The notes: generated by a model not told the origin, from the letters alone. Shown: positions 1 to 8,790, counted from the stretch's first letter. The stretch is 64,000 bases of DNA from Pagrus major (GCF_040436345.1 NC_133238.1:13602147-13666146); one strand, 5' to 3'. Program-made: numbers and translations.

Positions 1-759
1 TCCTATGTTGAGGAATTGGAAGACCTGTTGGGCTCGGCATATGTGAAAGACATCCAAAGAGGGCCTGAGGAGGGAACTAGACGGGAGACGGTGGAAGCCC
101 AGGTCCATTTTGAAGCAAGCGATCTAGAGGAAGCAGATGATCTGGAGGAGGCCATTGATCCGGTGGACGCCATTGGTGACTTTTGGAATGGGACATCCAC
201 CCCATCAAGACAACCCCAAAAGGTTACAAGACATGTCAATTCTGACCGCAAGATGGCTGAATGGGACCTCATGGTTCATAAGAAATGGCTGATAATAGGG
301 GATTCCAATCTCTCCAGGATTCCTGCTTATGACATTCCGAATCTGCAGATTGAGAGTTATCCGGGAGCCAGTTTCCGCCACGCAGAGGCCTTGATGGTTA
401 AAGCAGGGAGTGTCACGACAGTAGAGAAAGTAGTATTGGCGTTTGGACTGAACCATCGGAGCCAGAAGGCGAGAGAGACGTCCATCAAGCAGCTTCAAGG
501 GGCAGTTAGAGCGGCTAGGAAGTCGTTCCCCTATGCTGAAGTTTGGGTTCCCCAGATTAACTTTTCTCACACCTTGCCGGAGGAAGAGAAACAGACATTG
601 TTGACTCTGAATCAGTACATTGCAAAGAACTTACCGGGGACTCCTGAATTAGAAGAGGAGTACTTTGCGACAGAGAGGGACAATGTCCATTGGACGGGAG
701 ACACAGCAAGAGCCATGCTGGACTATTGGTCAACCCTGTTAAACTTGACCGCCCTCTGA
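1..759 (+). CDS. PLE copy A: SGNH-hydrolase-like protein (5' end outside window)
   Basis: The frame is open from base 1, so the 5' end is missing. After an acidic N-terminal stretch (about residues 1-80), the C-terminal half reads as an SGNH/GDSL hydrolase-like domain. Block I is LIIGDSNLSRIP (GDS at 298-306), block II is YPGASFRHAE, block III is LAFGLNHR, and the terminal block is RDNVHWTGD with DxxH spacing (about 679-690). Together these give candidate Ser, Gly, Asn and Asp/His positions. The same domain precedes the RT in the second copy (12399-14027), so it belongs to the element and is not a chance neighbour. Esterase-like domains are known as accessory proteins of several retroelements; activity here is inferred. 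The last 70 nt overlap the RT frame in the -1 register. Confidence 0.8.
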   Translation, partial: SYVEELEDLLGSAYVKDIQRGPEEGTRRETVEAQVHFEASDLEEADDLEEAIDPVDAIGDFWNGTSTPSRQPQKVTRHVNSDRKMAEWDLMVHKKWLIIGDSNLSRIPAYDIPNLQIESYPGASFRHAEALMVKAGSVTTVEKVVLAFGLNHRSQKARETSIKQLQGAVRAARKSFPYAEVWVPQINFSHTLPEEEKQTLLTLNQYIAKNLPGTPELEEEYFATERDNVHWTGDTARAMLDYWSTLLNLTAL

Positions 760-2972
760 GTTCTATACGGGAGGGGGTTGAGGGACGAAAGTCCTCATCC
801 GCAAAGAACGTTTTAGTTCTAGCCAAAGACTTTTTTCTTTCGGAACCACAACAAACACTTTTGAGTAAAGGATTAACATTTATACCATCTTTAGATATAG
901 GCAGGAATCAAAAAATCCAACTTCAATTTGATTTACAGACTTATCATAGAAAAGTCCAATTGGCATCCTATTTTAGGAATTCAAACCAAAATGAGATACC
1001 TCGTTTTACAGAAGCTTCCAATTGGATACCTCCAATAGAGAAAATTCCAGAGGAAATTATTAATTTAATGGAAGAGGATAGATTACTTTTGGATGAACAT
1101 TACAGACCAATTAGGGAAAAGGGTAATTTGACAGTAGAAGAAGTTAAGGCACTTAGAGATTTACAGAATTCGAAACATATTGTAATTAAGCCTGCTGATA
1201 AGGGAGCAACAGTTGTTATATTAAGTAGGGAGCAATATGTATTGGAGGTACAAAGACAATTGAGGGATACAGTGTACTATAAAAAATTAGATAAACCAAT
1301 TTATTTGGATACTATTCCATTAGTTGATGATATTTTAAAGACATTAAAAAAGAAGAAATTCATTAATGAAAAACAGAGGAAATATCTAAAAGGGAATTCA
1401 CAACCCAGGGAAAGGAGATTTTATATTCTTCCAAAGATACACAAGGATCCGAAGAGTTGGACGGTTCCTTTTGAGGTGCCCGCTGGACGTCCAATAGTCT
1501 CCGATTGTGGTAGCGAGACGTATTACACAGCGGAATTCTTGGATTATTATTTGAATCCACTGTCAAATAGACATCCTGCCTATATCAAGGATACATATCA
1601 TTTTATTGAGTTAGTTAAGAGTTTAAGGATCCCGCCCAATTCATATTTTTTTTCTATGGATGTGGCAAGTTTGTATACAAATATTGATATTCCAAGTGGG
1701 ATAGAGGCAGTTAGAAAATGTTTTGCTAAATATCCCGACCCCAAACGGCCAGATGTAGAGTTACTGCAGTTGTTAGAAATTAATCTAACTAGAAATGACT
1801 TTGTTTTCAATGGTGAATATTATTTACAAGTTAAGGGTACGGCTATGGGAAAACGTTTTGCCCCGGCCTACGCCAATATTTTCATGGCCAATTGGGAGGA
1901 AGAGGTGTTTCAAAAATGCCACAAGAAACCCTTTTACTATTTACGTTATTTAGATGACATTTGGGGTATATGGACGGGTTCCCAAGTGGAATTTCAAGAA
2001 TTTGTTAATATTTTAAACTCTCATGATCCTTCGATTCAACTTAAGGCGGAAATTGACAAACAATCCATTGATTTTTTGGACACTACAGTGTATAAAGGAC
2101 AAGATTTTCAGGAAACACAAAAATTGGATATAAAAGTATTCTTTAAAACAACTGATACACACGCTTTACTTTTTAGAACTAGTTTTCATCCACCACATAC
2201 ATTTAGGGGTATTGTAAAATCTCAAATTCTTAGATTCAAGAAAATCTGTACACGCGAAGAGACCTTTAAGGAAGCTGTCCTTATTCTTTTCAAAGCTCTG
2301 CGTGAGAGAGGTTACACAAGGTCGTTCTTAAGACAGTGTTTTAAAACCTTCCAGAGTAGAAAAGAAAGGGAGGATGGGAAACTAATTCCATTAATTACTT
2401 CCTTTTCGACCAGCAGTATCATTTTAAATAGGAAATTTAAATCTAATTTTGAAAAGCATATTAGTAACTCAGGAGTTATCCCAGAGTCTAGGGTAATTTC
2501 CGCCTATAGAAGGAATAAAAACTTGCGGGATCATTTGGTGAGAGCCAAATTGCCGTCATTACAAGTTCAGAAGCCCCAATTATTGGAGGCGCAGTTTACA
2601 AAACTACAGTTCATACGTAGCAGTAAAGACAAAAAAATTGTTAGGATTCAACAGAGTTTTAGTCCCCGATCCACAAATTGTGTTTATGTTTTAATTTGTG
2701 CCAAATGTGGTATTAAATATGTGGGGGAGACTAAAAACTCATTATCTACACGTATGTATCAACATCGATACAATATTAGAAATAGACGAGAAGTGGAAAC
2801 ACCATTAGTTCAACATTTTTTGATCCACGGTTTGGACTCTGTAAGGATAGCTGGACTTCAAGGGAATACTAATTGGACAGACTTTGAGCGAAAAAAGATT
2901 GAACGATATTGGATTTACCTATTGGGTACAAGAGAACCATTTGGATTAAATTTGACATATACACCAAATTGA
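690..2972 (+). CDS. PLE copy A: reverse transcriptase with C-terminal GIY-YIG endonuclease
   Basis: The frame is about 740-760 codons, uninterrupted to TGA. RT motifs appear in order: KPADKGATVV (finger), FYILPKIHKDP, FFSMDVASLYTNID (motif A), KGTAMGKRFAPAYANIF (motif B), RYLDDIWGIW (motif C, catalytic DD near residue 420) and FLDTTVY. The C-terminus (about 2675-2970) carries VYVLICAKCGIKYVGETKN, the GIY-YIG nuclease core with an embedded CxxC as in PLE endonucleases, then RMYQHRYNIR. This is a Penelope-like element of the endonuclease-bearing type, resembling the Neptune group; the clade is inferred. There is no ATG near the start: the frame opens at a TTG (690) inside the SGNH frame. Expression therefore probably needs frameshifting, reinitiation or a non-ATG start. 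The frame is intact, so the copy may be young. Confidence 0.9.
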   Translation: MDGRHSKSHAGLLVNPVKLDRPLSSIREGVEGRKSSSAKNVLVLAKDFFLSEPQQTLLSKGLTFIPSLDIGRNQKIQLQFDLQTYHRKVQLASYFRNSNQNEIPRFTEASNWIPPIEKIPEEIINLMEEDRLLLDEHYRPIREKGNLTVEEVKALRDLQNSKHIVIKPADKGATVVILSREQYVLEVQRQLRDTVYYKKLDKPIYLDTIPLVDDILKTLKKKKFINEKQRKYLKGNSQPRERRFYILPKIHKDPKSWTVPFEVPAGRPIVSDCGSETYYTAEFLDYYLNPLSNRHPAYIKDTYHFIELVKSLRIPPNSYFFSMDVASLYTNIDIPSGIEAVRKCFAKYPDPKRPDVELLQLLEINLTRNDFVFNGEYYLQVKGTAMGKRFAPAYANIFMANWEEEVFQKCHKKPFYYLRYLDDIWGIWTGSQVEFQEFVNILNSHDPSIQLKAEIDKQSIDFLDTTVYKGQDFQETQKLDIKVFFKTTDTHALLFRTSFHPPHTFRGIVKSQILRFKKICTREETFKEAVLILFKALRERGYTRSFLRQCFKTFQSRKEREDGKLIPLITSFSTSSIILNRKFKSNFEKHISNSGVIPESRVISAYRRNKNLRDHLVRAKLPSLQVQKPQLLEAQFTKLQFIRSSKDKKIVRIQQSFSPRSTNCVYVLICAKCGIKYVGETKNSLSTRMYQHRYNIRNRREVETPLVQHFLIHGLDSVRIAGLQGNTNWTDFERKKIERYWIYLLGTREPFGLNLTYTPN

Positions 2973-2995
2973 ATTTCTGATTTTCAACCATTCAC

Positions 2996-3240
2996 CCTAA
3001 TCTTAACCCAATTTATCACTCCCTTCCCCTTGCCTAACCCTAACTACTCTCCCTTCCCCTTGCCTAACCCTAACCACTCTCCCTTCCCTAACCCTAACCA
3101 CTTCCCTTCCCCTAACCCTAACCCTAACCCCTTCCCTAACCCTAACCCTAACCACTTCCCTTTCCCCAACCCTAACCCTTTCCCCCTTCCCTAACCCTAA
3201 CCACTTCCCCTTCCCTAACCCTAACCACTCCTCTTTCCCA
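2996..3240. repeat. Degenerate telomere-like CCCTAACC repeats behind PLE copy A
   Basis: Runs of CCCTAACCCTAACC alternate with CACTTCCCTTCCC spacers, starting about 25 nt after the RT stop codon. The C-rich telomere strand lies in the sense orientation of the element. A shorter tract also follows the RT of copy C (19385-19405), so the association is recurrent. Confidence 0.85.
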
Positions 3241-3626
3241 ATTCCTATAAGATGTAAGGGATTAATTAATACATTAATTCATAATATTAAAAACATAATT
3301 AATAAATACAATAAATATAATTTCTTTACTACAATTAATAATCCTACTTATTATACATAGTTTTAAAATTTTAAACACATAGGGGAATGGTTGACAAGGG
3401 AATTTATATTTGCCACAAAAATATACAACAATTAAAACAATACTTACCTTAAATAAATTATAACAATTAATATTAAATACTTACCTTTAATTAATTACAA
3501 CAATTCATAAATATAAATATACTTACCTTTAAAAAAACCAATTTATAATATACTTACCTTCTTTAGACCTAAAAAAACAATTCACAGTTAAGCTTAACTA
3601 AAAAATTATACAAGACAAACAGAGGG
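3241..3626. other. AT-rich spacer with short repeats upstream of module 1
   Basis: No gene is visible. The stretch is very AT-rich and contains four imperfect repeats of about 30-42 bp, each beginning TACTTACCTT (about 3446, 3478, 3520 and 3551). Comparable AT-rich DNA precedes the other two TATA/ribozyme modules (4920-5095 and 6900-7180), so it looks like part of the repeated PLE terminal unit. Confidence 0.55.
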
Positions 3627-3634
3627 TATAAAAA
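3627..3634 (+). promoter_or_regulatory. TATA box of PLE module 1
   Basis: TATAAAAA in the context GGGTATAAAAAGGG. It lies 150 nt upstream of the predicted hammerhead cleavage site. The same arrangement recurs at 5098 and 7209, which makes a Pol II core promoter likely. The start site would fall near 3655-3660. Confidence 0.7.
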
Positions 3635-3733
3635 GGGAAGAGCTTCAGCAGGAGCTCATTACTCACCTGAACTCCGAGCTGAGCACAGGTTTTCCAGCTG
3701 TCCGAGAAAATAGAGGAAAAGTATTAGTTATTT

Positions 3734-3787
3734 GTGTGTCATTGGCCTGAAGAAGACCCGGAGAGGGTCGAAACGTTGCCGACACAC
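3734..3787 (+). ncRNA. Hammerhead ribozyme 1 (type I, minimal stem III)
   Basis: Core CTGAAGA (3747-3753) fits CUGANGA. Stem II is GACCC (3755-3759) with GGGTC (3765-3769) around loop GGAGA, followed by GAAA (3770-3773). Stem I is formed by GTGTGTC (3734-3740) with GACACAC (3781-3787), plus GGC (3744-3746) with GCC (3778-3780), leaving an internal ATT bulge. Stem III is only the palindrome ACGT, as described for PLE hammerheads, which need dimerisation. Predicted cleavage is after U3777 (GUU). It sits in the presumed 5' UTR between the TATA box and the frame at 3873. Confidence 0.87.
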
Positions 3788-3872
3788 CTTCCTTATTTGT
3801 TTAAATTAATATTTTTTACAATTTCATAGATTTTATTATTTTTTTCTAAAAATACGTAGTTGGTCACTTACC

Positions 3873-4157
3873 ATGGCTGACTACGTAGATGATGGATGGA
3901 CCCTGGTCCAACGGGGTGGTCGACGCCGGCCGGCGCGCCAACCGTATGAGGAGGAGAGAGGAGGGTGGATGGCGAGAGCAGCCCCCGTTTCCAACCGGAG
4001 ACGGGATGATTTTCCGGTCCCCAACCAGAGATGGGATCAGTTCCCCGTCCCCAACCGGAGACGGGATCAGTTCCCCGCCCCTAACCCTAACCCTAACCCC
4101 CTAACCCTAACCCTAACCCTAACCCTAAGTCCCAGCCCCCAGATGGGGAGGGGATAG
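3873..4157 (+). CDS. 5' fragment of a PLE reading frame (DDGWTLVQ start), invaded by telomere repeats
   Basis: ATG is followed by ADYVDDGWTLVQRGGRRRP, matching the start at 7594 (MPHQDDGWTTVQYGG). This marks it as the beginning of the protein encoded downstream of each ribozyme. Residues about 35-70 are a 3-fold repeat built on FPVPNRRRDQ. The frame then runs into CCCTAA repeats, read as PNPNPN and LTLTLT, and stops. It is probably a truncated 5' end of a tandem PLE copy. No known domain is seen. Confidence 0.5.
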   Translation: MADYVDDGWTLVQRGGRRRPARQPYEEERGGWMARAAPVSNRRRDDFPVPNQRWDQFPVPNRRRDQFPAPNPNPNPLTLTLTLTLSPSPQMGRG

Positions 4158-4282
4158 ATTCTCCTCCTCCGACAGGAGACAGGATTTTTCCCCCTCCCCT
4201 AACCCTAACCCTAACCCCCAACCCTAACCCCCCTAACCCTAACCCTAACCCCTAACCCTACCCCAACCCTAATCCTAACCTT
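4077..4282. repeat. Telomere-like CCCTAA repeats inside and after the fragmentary frame
   Basis: Two blocks (4077-4130 and 4193-4282) of CCCTAACCCTAA with small variants, separated by a non-repeat stretch that resembles the preceding coding repeat (CGACAGGAGACAGGATTTTTCC). The repeats thus interrupt element sequence and do not merely flank it. Confidence 0.85.
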
Positions 4283-5097
4283 TGTCTTCCTGTGCTTCTC
4301 CTTTCTTTCTGTTTTTCTTTTGGTTTTTCTTCCTTTTTCCTTTCTCCCTCCTTCTTCTTTTTTCTCCCCCCTTTCTCCCTCCCTTTTTGTATTATTTTCT
4401 TTGGTTAGTTTTAAACTAGATCCAGTTTACTTTCCTCTTGTCACTTGAACACAATATTACTTTTATACGATTGGATAGCGGTGGCCTCTACCTGAGACTC
4501 TTTTGCTTATTAGACTTTTTGTCAATTAGTTTTTCTTCCCTCCTTTTGTTTTCCAAAAAATCCTTTTAGCTTATAATTCGGTTTATTTGGGATTCATTTA
4601 TTCATTAATTTCTTTTTCCCCTTTTTCTTCTCCCTCCCTCATCTTGTTTACTAAAGAATAGTGAGTTTGTTTCCTTCCCTTAAAGTTAACTTACACATGA
4701 TATGACCTGTGCCCGTGCCGATGTAGTCCTCCTTTGTTTGGGGGTTCCTACTATTTCTTTTCCCTACCTAGCTCTACCCTAACCCTAACCCTAACCCCCT
4801 CACCCTAACCCCTAACCCTAACCCTACCCTAAGGATAAGTTAGTCGCCGGTTAATGGTAAAGGATGGAGGATAGGCTATGGAGAAGGGAAATGAAGAGGG
4901 AAAAGGAATATGGGAAATAAGGGTTAAGGACTAAGTTTATTTATACAATAAATATATAAATATAATAAATATATAAATATATAAAAATTAATAAATAAGT
5001 TAAAAACAACTACATTAAAAACAAGTAAGTTCATTGGAAGGGACAACACTAAGTTAAACATAACAATTTAAAAACAAGTAAGTTCATTAAGGGAGAG
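4283..5097. other. T-rich then AT-rich spacer with a short telomere-like block
   Basis: No coding frame is recognised. Positions 4283-4680 are pyrimidine-rich (TTCTTTTTCC tracts). Positions 4770-4836 contain CCCTAACCCTAACCCTAACC. Positions 4920-5090 are AT-rich and lead into the second TATA box. It is probably a decayed PLE terminal unit. Confidence 0.5.
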
Positions 5098-5105
5098 TAT
5101 AAAAG
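5098..5105 (+). promoter_or_regulatory. TATA box of PLE module 2
   Basis: TATAAAAG in the context GAGTATAAAAGGGAG, 142 nt upstream of the predicted cleavage site of hammerhead 2. Context and spacing match the other two modules. Confidence 0.7.
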
Positions 5106-5193
5106 GGAGAAAGACAAGCAGATCATTCAGTTTGGCGTTAGACTTCGGAGGAGCAACATCTCCCCAGCTAATTAGAAGAAGGGATACTTACCT

Positions 5194-5264
5194 GTATGTC
5201 GTGGCTTATGCCTGAAGAAGTCCAAGTAGGACGAAACGTCGCAAGCGCCACCTAGAGGACATAC
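5194..5264 (+). ncRNA. Hammerhead ribozyme 2 (type I, minimal stem III)
   Basis: Core CTGAAGA is at 5212-5218. Stem II is GTCC (5220-5223) with GGAC (5229-5232), loop AAGTA, then GAAA (5233-5236). Stem I has three parts: GTATGTC (5194-5200) with GACATAC (5258-5264), GTGGC (5201-5205) with GCCAC (5247-5251), and GC with GC next to the core. The palindrome ACGT forms the rudimentary stem III. Cleavage is predicted after C5240 (GUC). Helices differ in sequence from ribozymes 1 and 3 yet keep their pairing, which is compensatory support for function. Confidence 0.9.
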
Positions 5265-5498
5265 AGAAGAAAAACAATAAGGTTAACCAACTCAAGTAAG
5301 GGTGGGAATTTGAAAAACAACTAAAGCCAAACAATAAAAAACTAAAAAAATAGAAAAATAAATAACTATAAAAACACAAAATATTGTTCTAGCGGTATTA
5401 TACTTTCTATAAATTTTACTTTATGATAAATATATCTATCCTAGAAAAACTATAAATATTATTATATAAATACACCGCAATCAACCTAAATAAAGAAG

Positions 5499-6740
5499 AT
5501 GGGGATGGAGGAGTGGCCTGTCTGTAGGGTGGAGAGTGCACCTCTGGGACCACGCAAGTGGAGCCCAGTTGAGTCCCCTTACCTCACTTTTGGGGGGGTG
5601 CACCTGCCTCCCATCCCTCTGGCACCTTCCTGTCAAAAGATATTCAACAAAAACGGCGTGCACCCGGGTGCACTCCTGCTAAAACCTCTTATCCTACAGC
5701 TCCTACAGCTCTCAGCTACGGCCTGCAGCACAGGTGATGCAAGACCTGAGGAGACGGGCTACAGCACCTATGCTGCCTCGTCTGTCTGTCTTTGCCCCCC
5801 TGCACAGAGTGCCACACTTAGGTTTTGCCTGTGAAAGACTGCTACGTCCTGCAGCACGGGCGATGCTCCCAAACACTAACCCTGATTCCCATTTGACCTT
5901 TGACCTTAACCGGCCTCTGATCGGCTACCTCACTTTGCGTTGCCTCATTCTAACCGCTCTGTCTGTCTGCATGTCTTACTGCCTGCCTGCCTGCCTGTCT
6001 GTCTGTCTGCTGTCTCTCTGTATGTCTTTGCCCCCTCCTGTGGCGGCCCAGGAGCACTGCACAGAGCGACACACTTAGGTTTTGGCCGTGGAAAACCACT
6101 ACAACGAGCAGCACAGGCGATGCCTCAGCACTAGTGATGCTCCAAGTGGGCCAAAAGGGTCTTTTTGCCCTCAATCTGGCCATAAACATGACCAACCCTC
6201 CTTTAATTATGCCTAAACCTAACCAATCCGGCACTAACCATAACCAACCCTCCTTTAATAATGACTGTCTGCCTGCAAGTCAGTCTGTCTGTCTGTCTTA
6301 CTGCCTGCCTGCCTGTCTGTCTGTGTCAGTGTGTGAATTTGTTTCTTTTTGGAGGAACAGCTAATCACAGTTTATTTGCTCATGGTTCTTCAGCCCCTCT
6401 GCCATACTAAATTTTCAATCAATTGCACCTGCACGTTGTGATACCATTTAACAAAGAGAAAACATGCTACAGGATGTTACCAACATCATCTTTTCAAAAA
6501 GTTAACCTTTGCCCTTCAATGCTGGCACAACAGAAACACAGATAATGTGAAAATATCACACAAATCATCCAGAATTACCCCAGCAACCATGCCTACGGCT
6601 GCTGGCTACAGCCTGCAGCGCGTGCTGTGCCGCTATGGCCTGCGGCGCTTGTGGTGCCTGACTCCACACCTCCGGAAGGGGAGGTCGCACGGACTCGGGC
6701 CAAAAACGATGTGCACCCGGGTACACTCCTGCTAAAACCT
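5499..6740. other. Non-coding filler after module 2, with TGTCTGTC/TGCCTGCC tracts
   Basis: Only short open frames occur and none resembles a protein. At 5499 an ATG stands where the DDGWT frame starts in the other modules, but its product is not similar. Two stretches (about 5960-6030 and 6263-6330) are TGTC/TGCC-rich tracts. Phrases such as CACTTAGGTTTTG with flanking bases recur at about 5815 and 6073, showing internal duplication. Confidence 0.45.
5651..5696 (+). repeat. 46-bp direct repeat, left copy (partner 6704-6749)
   Basis: AAACGGCGTGCACCCGGG and the following bases through CTCTTATCCTA recur at 6704-6749 with about three differences. Two near-identical 46-bp copies therefore bracket about 1.0 kb. 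The right copy runs straight into CCCTAA repeats; the left does not. Confidence 0.8.
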
Positions 6741-6744
6741 CTTA

Positions 6745-6870
6745 TCCTAACCCTAACCCCTAACCCCTAACCCCTTCACTTCCCCTTCCCTAATCCTAAC
6801 CCCTCCCCATCCTCTAATCCTAACCCTAACCACTTCCCTCCTCTTTCCCTAAAATCTAACCCTAAGTCCT
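6745..6870. repeat. Telomere-like CCCTAA/CCCCTAACC block
   Basis: Degenerate CCTAACCCTAACCCC and TAATCCTAACCC runs mixed with CACTTCCCTTCC spacers, the same mixture as at 2996-3240. Together with the AT-rich stretch after it (6871-7208), it reproduces the order seen upstream of ribozyme 1. Confidence 0.8.
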
Positions 6871-7208
6871 TTTTTTCTTCTTTTTTTTACCCTAACTATC
6901 CTTCTTTCAAAAAATGTATATTTATTCCAAAACGGCCTAAATTACAATTAATTCTCCTAAAAAGTTAAATATAACAACTACTGACCTTAAAATATATAAA
7001 TTACAATATTGGCCTTTAAAAAAAATTCCATAAAAATAAATATATATAAATATTTTTTATTCTACCATTCATATTTATTATATAACAATAAAAAATACAA
7101 TTAATATTTATCTTTTAATACTAAAAAACAATTCTATCTACCTCCATTGGATATCTACCTGCAATTTTAAGATACGAAAGGGGCAGGACCAAACTTGGAG
7201 GAGGAGAG

Positions 7209-7216
7209 TATAAAAG
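7209..7216 (+). promoter_or_regulatory. TATA box of PLE module 3
   Basis: TATAAAAG in the context GAGTATAAAAGCAGG, 155 nt upstream of the predicted cleavage site of hammerhead 3 and about 385 nt upstream of the ATG at 7594. Confidence 0.7.
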
Positions 7217-7312
7217 CAGGAGCACGGCTCTCTCTCCTCATTCTGCCTCTGACTCTCAAGGAGAACACAAGCATCCTGGTAGTCTGCAAGGAATATATAG
7301 TCGTTTCATTTG

Positions 7313-7382
7313 GTGTGCTTTAATTTAGAATTCGCCTGAAGAAGACCTATTGGGTTGAAACGTTGCGGCTCATAGAGCACAC
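7313..7382 (+). ncRNA. Hammerhead ribozyme 3 (type I, minimal stem III)
   Basis: Core CTGAAGA is at 7336-7342. Stem II is GACC (7344-7347) with GGTT (7353-7356), including one G-U pair, then GAAA (7357-7360). Stem I is GTGTGCT (7313-7319) with AGCACAC (7376-7382), plus GC with GC beside the core and a larger internal loop. Stem III is the ACGT palindrome and cleavage is predicted after U7364. Stem II is weaker than in ribozymes 1 and 2, so activity may be lower. Confidence 0.82.
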
Positions 7383-7593
7383 AATTTTTATTTAGACTAA
7401 TTTCATTTAAAATCATTTCATACAAAAATATAATTTCTATAAAAACATTTTCATTTCATATATATCAGACATAATAAATAAATAAATAAATAAAAAAACT
7501 ATAAATTATTATATAAATACACCACTACAAAGGAATAAACAAACCACTACATAGGAATAAACAACAAACTGAAAGGAATAAACAAGCAGCATC

Positions 7594-7791
7594 ATGCCTC
7601 ATCAGGATGATGGCTGGACCACCGTACAGTACGGAGGCAAACATCCCCGTGACCGTACTGATGAGAGACCACGCCACTGGGATAGTGGTGGTAGAGGCCC
7701 TGGGTGGATGGACAGCGCACCTCCTTTCCCCCGCGGAGGCGGGAGAAGGGGCCTTTTCCACATTCCTAACCTTCCCCTGCTTAATGCCTAA
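7594..7791 (+). CDS. 5' fragment of PLE reading frame, module 3 (DDGWTTVQ start)
   Basis: ATG begins MPHQDDGWTTVQYGGKHP, aligned with the start at 3873 and placed 212 nt after ribozyme 3. The product is short, basic and Gly/Pro/Arg-rich, and ends at a TAA just after CCTAACCCTAA-like sequence. It is probably the first coding piece of copy C. Whether it was joined to the SGNH frame by splicing or was simply broken by decay cannot be told. Confidence 0.45.
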   Translation: MPHQDDGWTTVQYGGKHPRDRTDERPRHWDSGGRGPGWMDSAPPFPRGGGRRGLFHIPNLPLLNA

Positions 7792-8121
7792 CCCTAAAAC
7801 AATTGGTCAATAACAAATTGTTAGGAATATTTGTGAAATTTGGCTTTGGTCTGCCATTTACATTTGCAAAGTTTGGATAGCTCTCTTTCCCAATTTGTCC
7901 TCCCCCCTCCCCCTCCCGTCTTCTAATCTTCCTTCTTCTTTTCTCCTCTAATATGGTTCATGATAGCAAGTGGGAGGTGGCCTGGGGACTAACTTGCGCC
8001 GGCCAATACCTTGCCTCTGTCTCCTACTCAAATTATGTGTCGTTGGTCAACATAGGGGAGGCTCTGTGTATATTTCTACTTCACCTAACCCTAACCCCCT
8101 AACCCAGTTGCAGCACAACAT

Positions 8122-8790
8122 GTGGTTCCTTCTCTTCCCCGGGTCCATTCTCATCTCTCCCCTTCAGGTCATGGCTCCCTTTCTCGGTCCCCTCCTAGTC
8201 ACCCCTCTTTACCTCCTCCCCCTACCCCCGGCAGACGGAGCCCAGAAAGGACACCACTCAACATGGGCTCTGTCGCGCCACTCCCACAACCCAGACTCAT
8301 CACCACAATTACACCCACCACCCAAACCTCCATCTCTGCAGTCTCTGATCTCCGTGTTACCTCCGCAGGGTGCGTGGCGGGACCGGGGACAGGCATGGAA
8401 CCCCAACCAGGGCCGACACTGGGCTCACAGATGCTACAACAGGTGGCTGGGGATAAAATGATGAGACAGAGGTATATAAGGCACAACAATGCTGACCTCC
8501 TAGTGAACACCACCTCCTCTGACCCCACCACTAAGAAAATCTCTCTTGAGCCCAGTCCTCAGACCTCCCCGGTCTCTTCACGCAACCCCGGTGAGCTGCA
8601 GACTGCAGGGATGGTTTCCAAAATGTCAGCTAAACACGCTAGGCTAACCCCCTACTTCACCAACCAGATCATCAGACCTGGGCAACATGAACGGTGGACC
8701 AGCACCGACGACAAGAGAGGTCACAACAACAGATATGGAGGAGCAATTGCTCCCAGACCTCCACAGGTTGTGAATGAAAAGCTGAGGTGA
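8122..8790 (+). CDS. Hypothetical Ser/Pro/Thr-rich frame, possible middle part of PLE copy C
   Basis: An open frame of about 220 codons with no recognised domain. The first third is Ser/Pro-rich; the rest is polar and basic, for example KMSAKHARLTPYFTNQIIR. It lies between the DDGWT start and the Harbinger insertion and in the same direction, so it may be a remnant of the element's N-terminal region. Codon bias gives no firm support. It could also be a chance frame. Confidence 0.3.
   Translation: MVPSLPRVHSHLSPSGHGSLSRSPPSHPSLPPPPTPGRRSPERTPLNMGSVAPLPQPRLITTITPTTQTSISAVSDLRVTSAGCVAGPGTGMEPQPGPTLGSQMLQQVAGDKMMRQRYIRHNNADLLVNTTSSDPTTKKISLEPSPQTSPVSSRNPGELQTAGMVSKMSAKHARLTPYFTNQIIRPGQHERWTSTDDKRGHNNRYGGAIAPRPPQVVNEKLR

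Noticed and set aside
5499-5834. Open frame after ribozyme 2 as a third DDGWT-type PLE start
   Set aside because: The first codons (MGMEEWPVC) do not align with the DDGWTxVQ starts at 3873 and 7594; kept only as possible decayed sequence.
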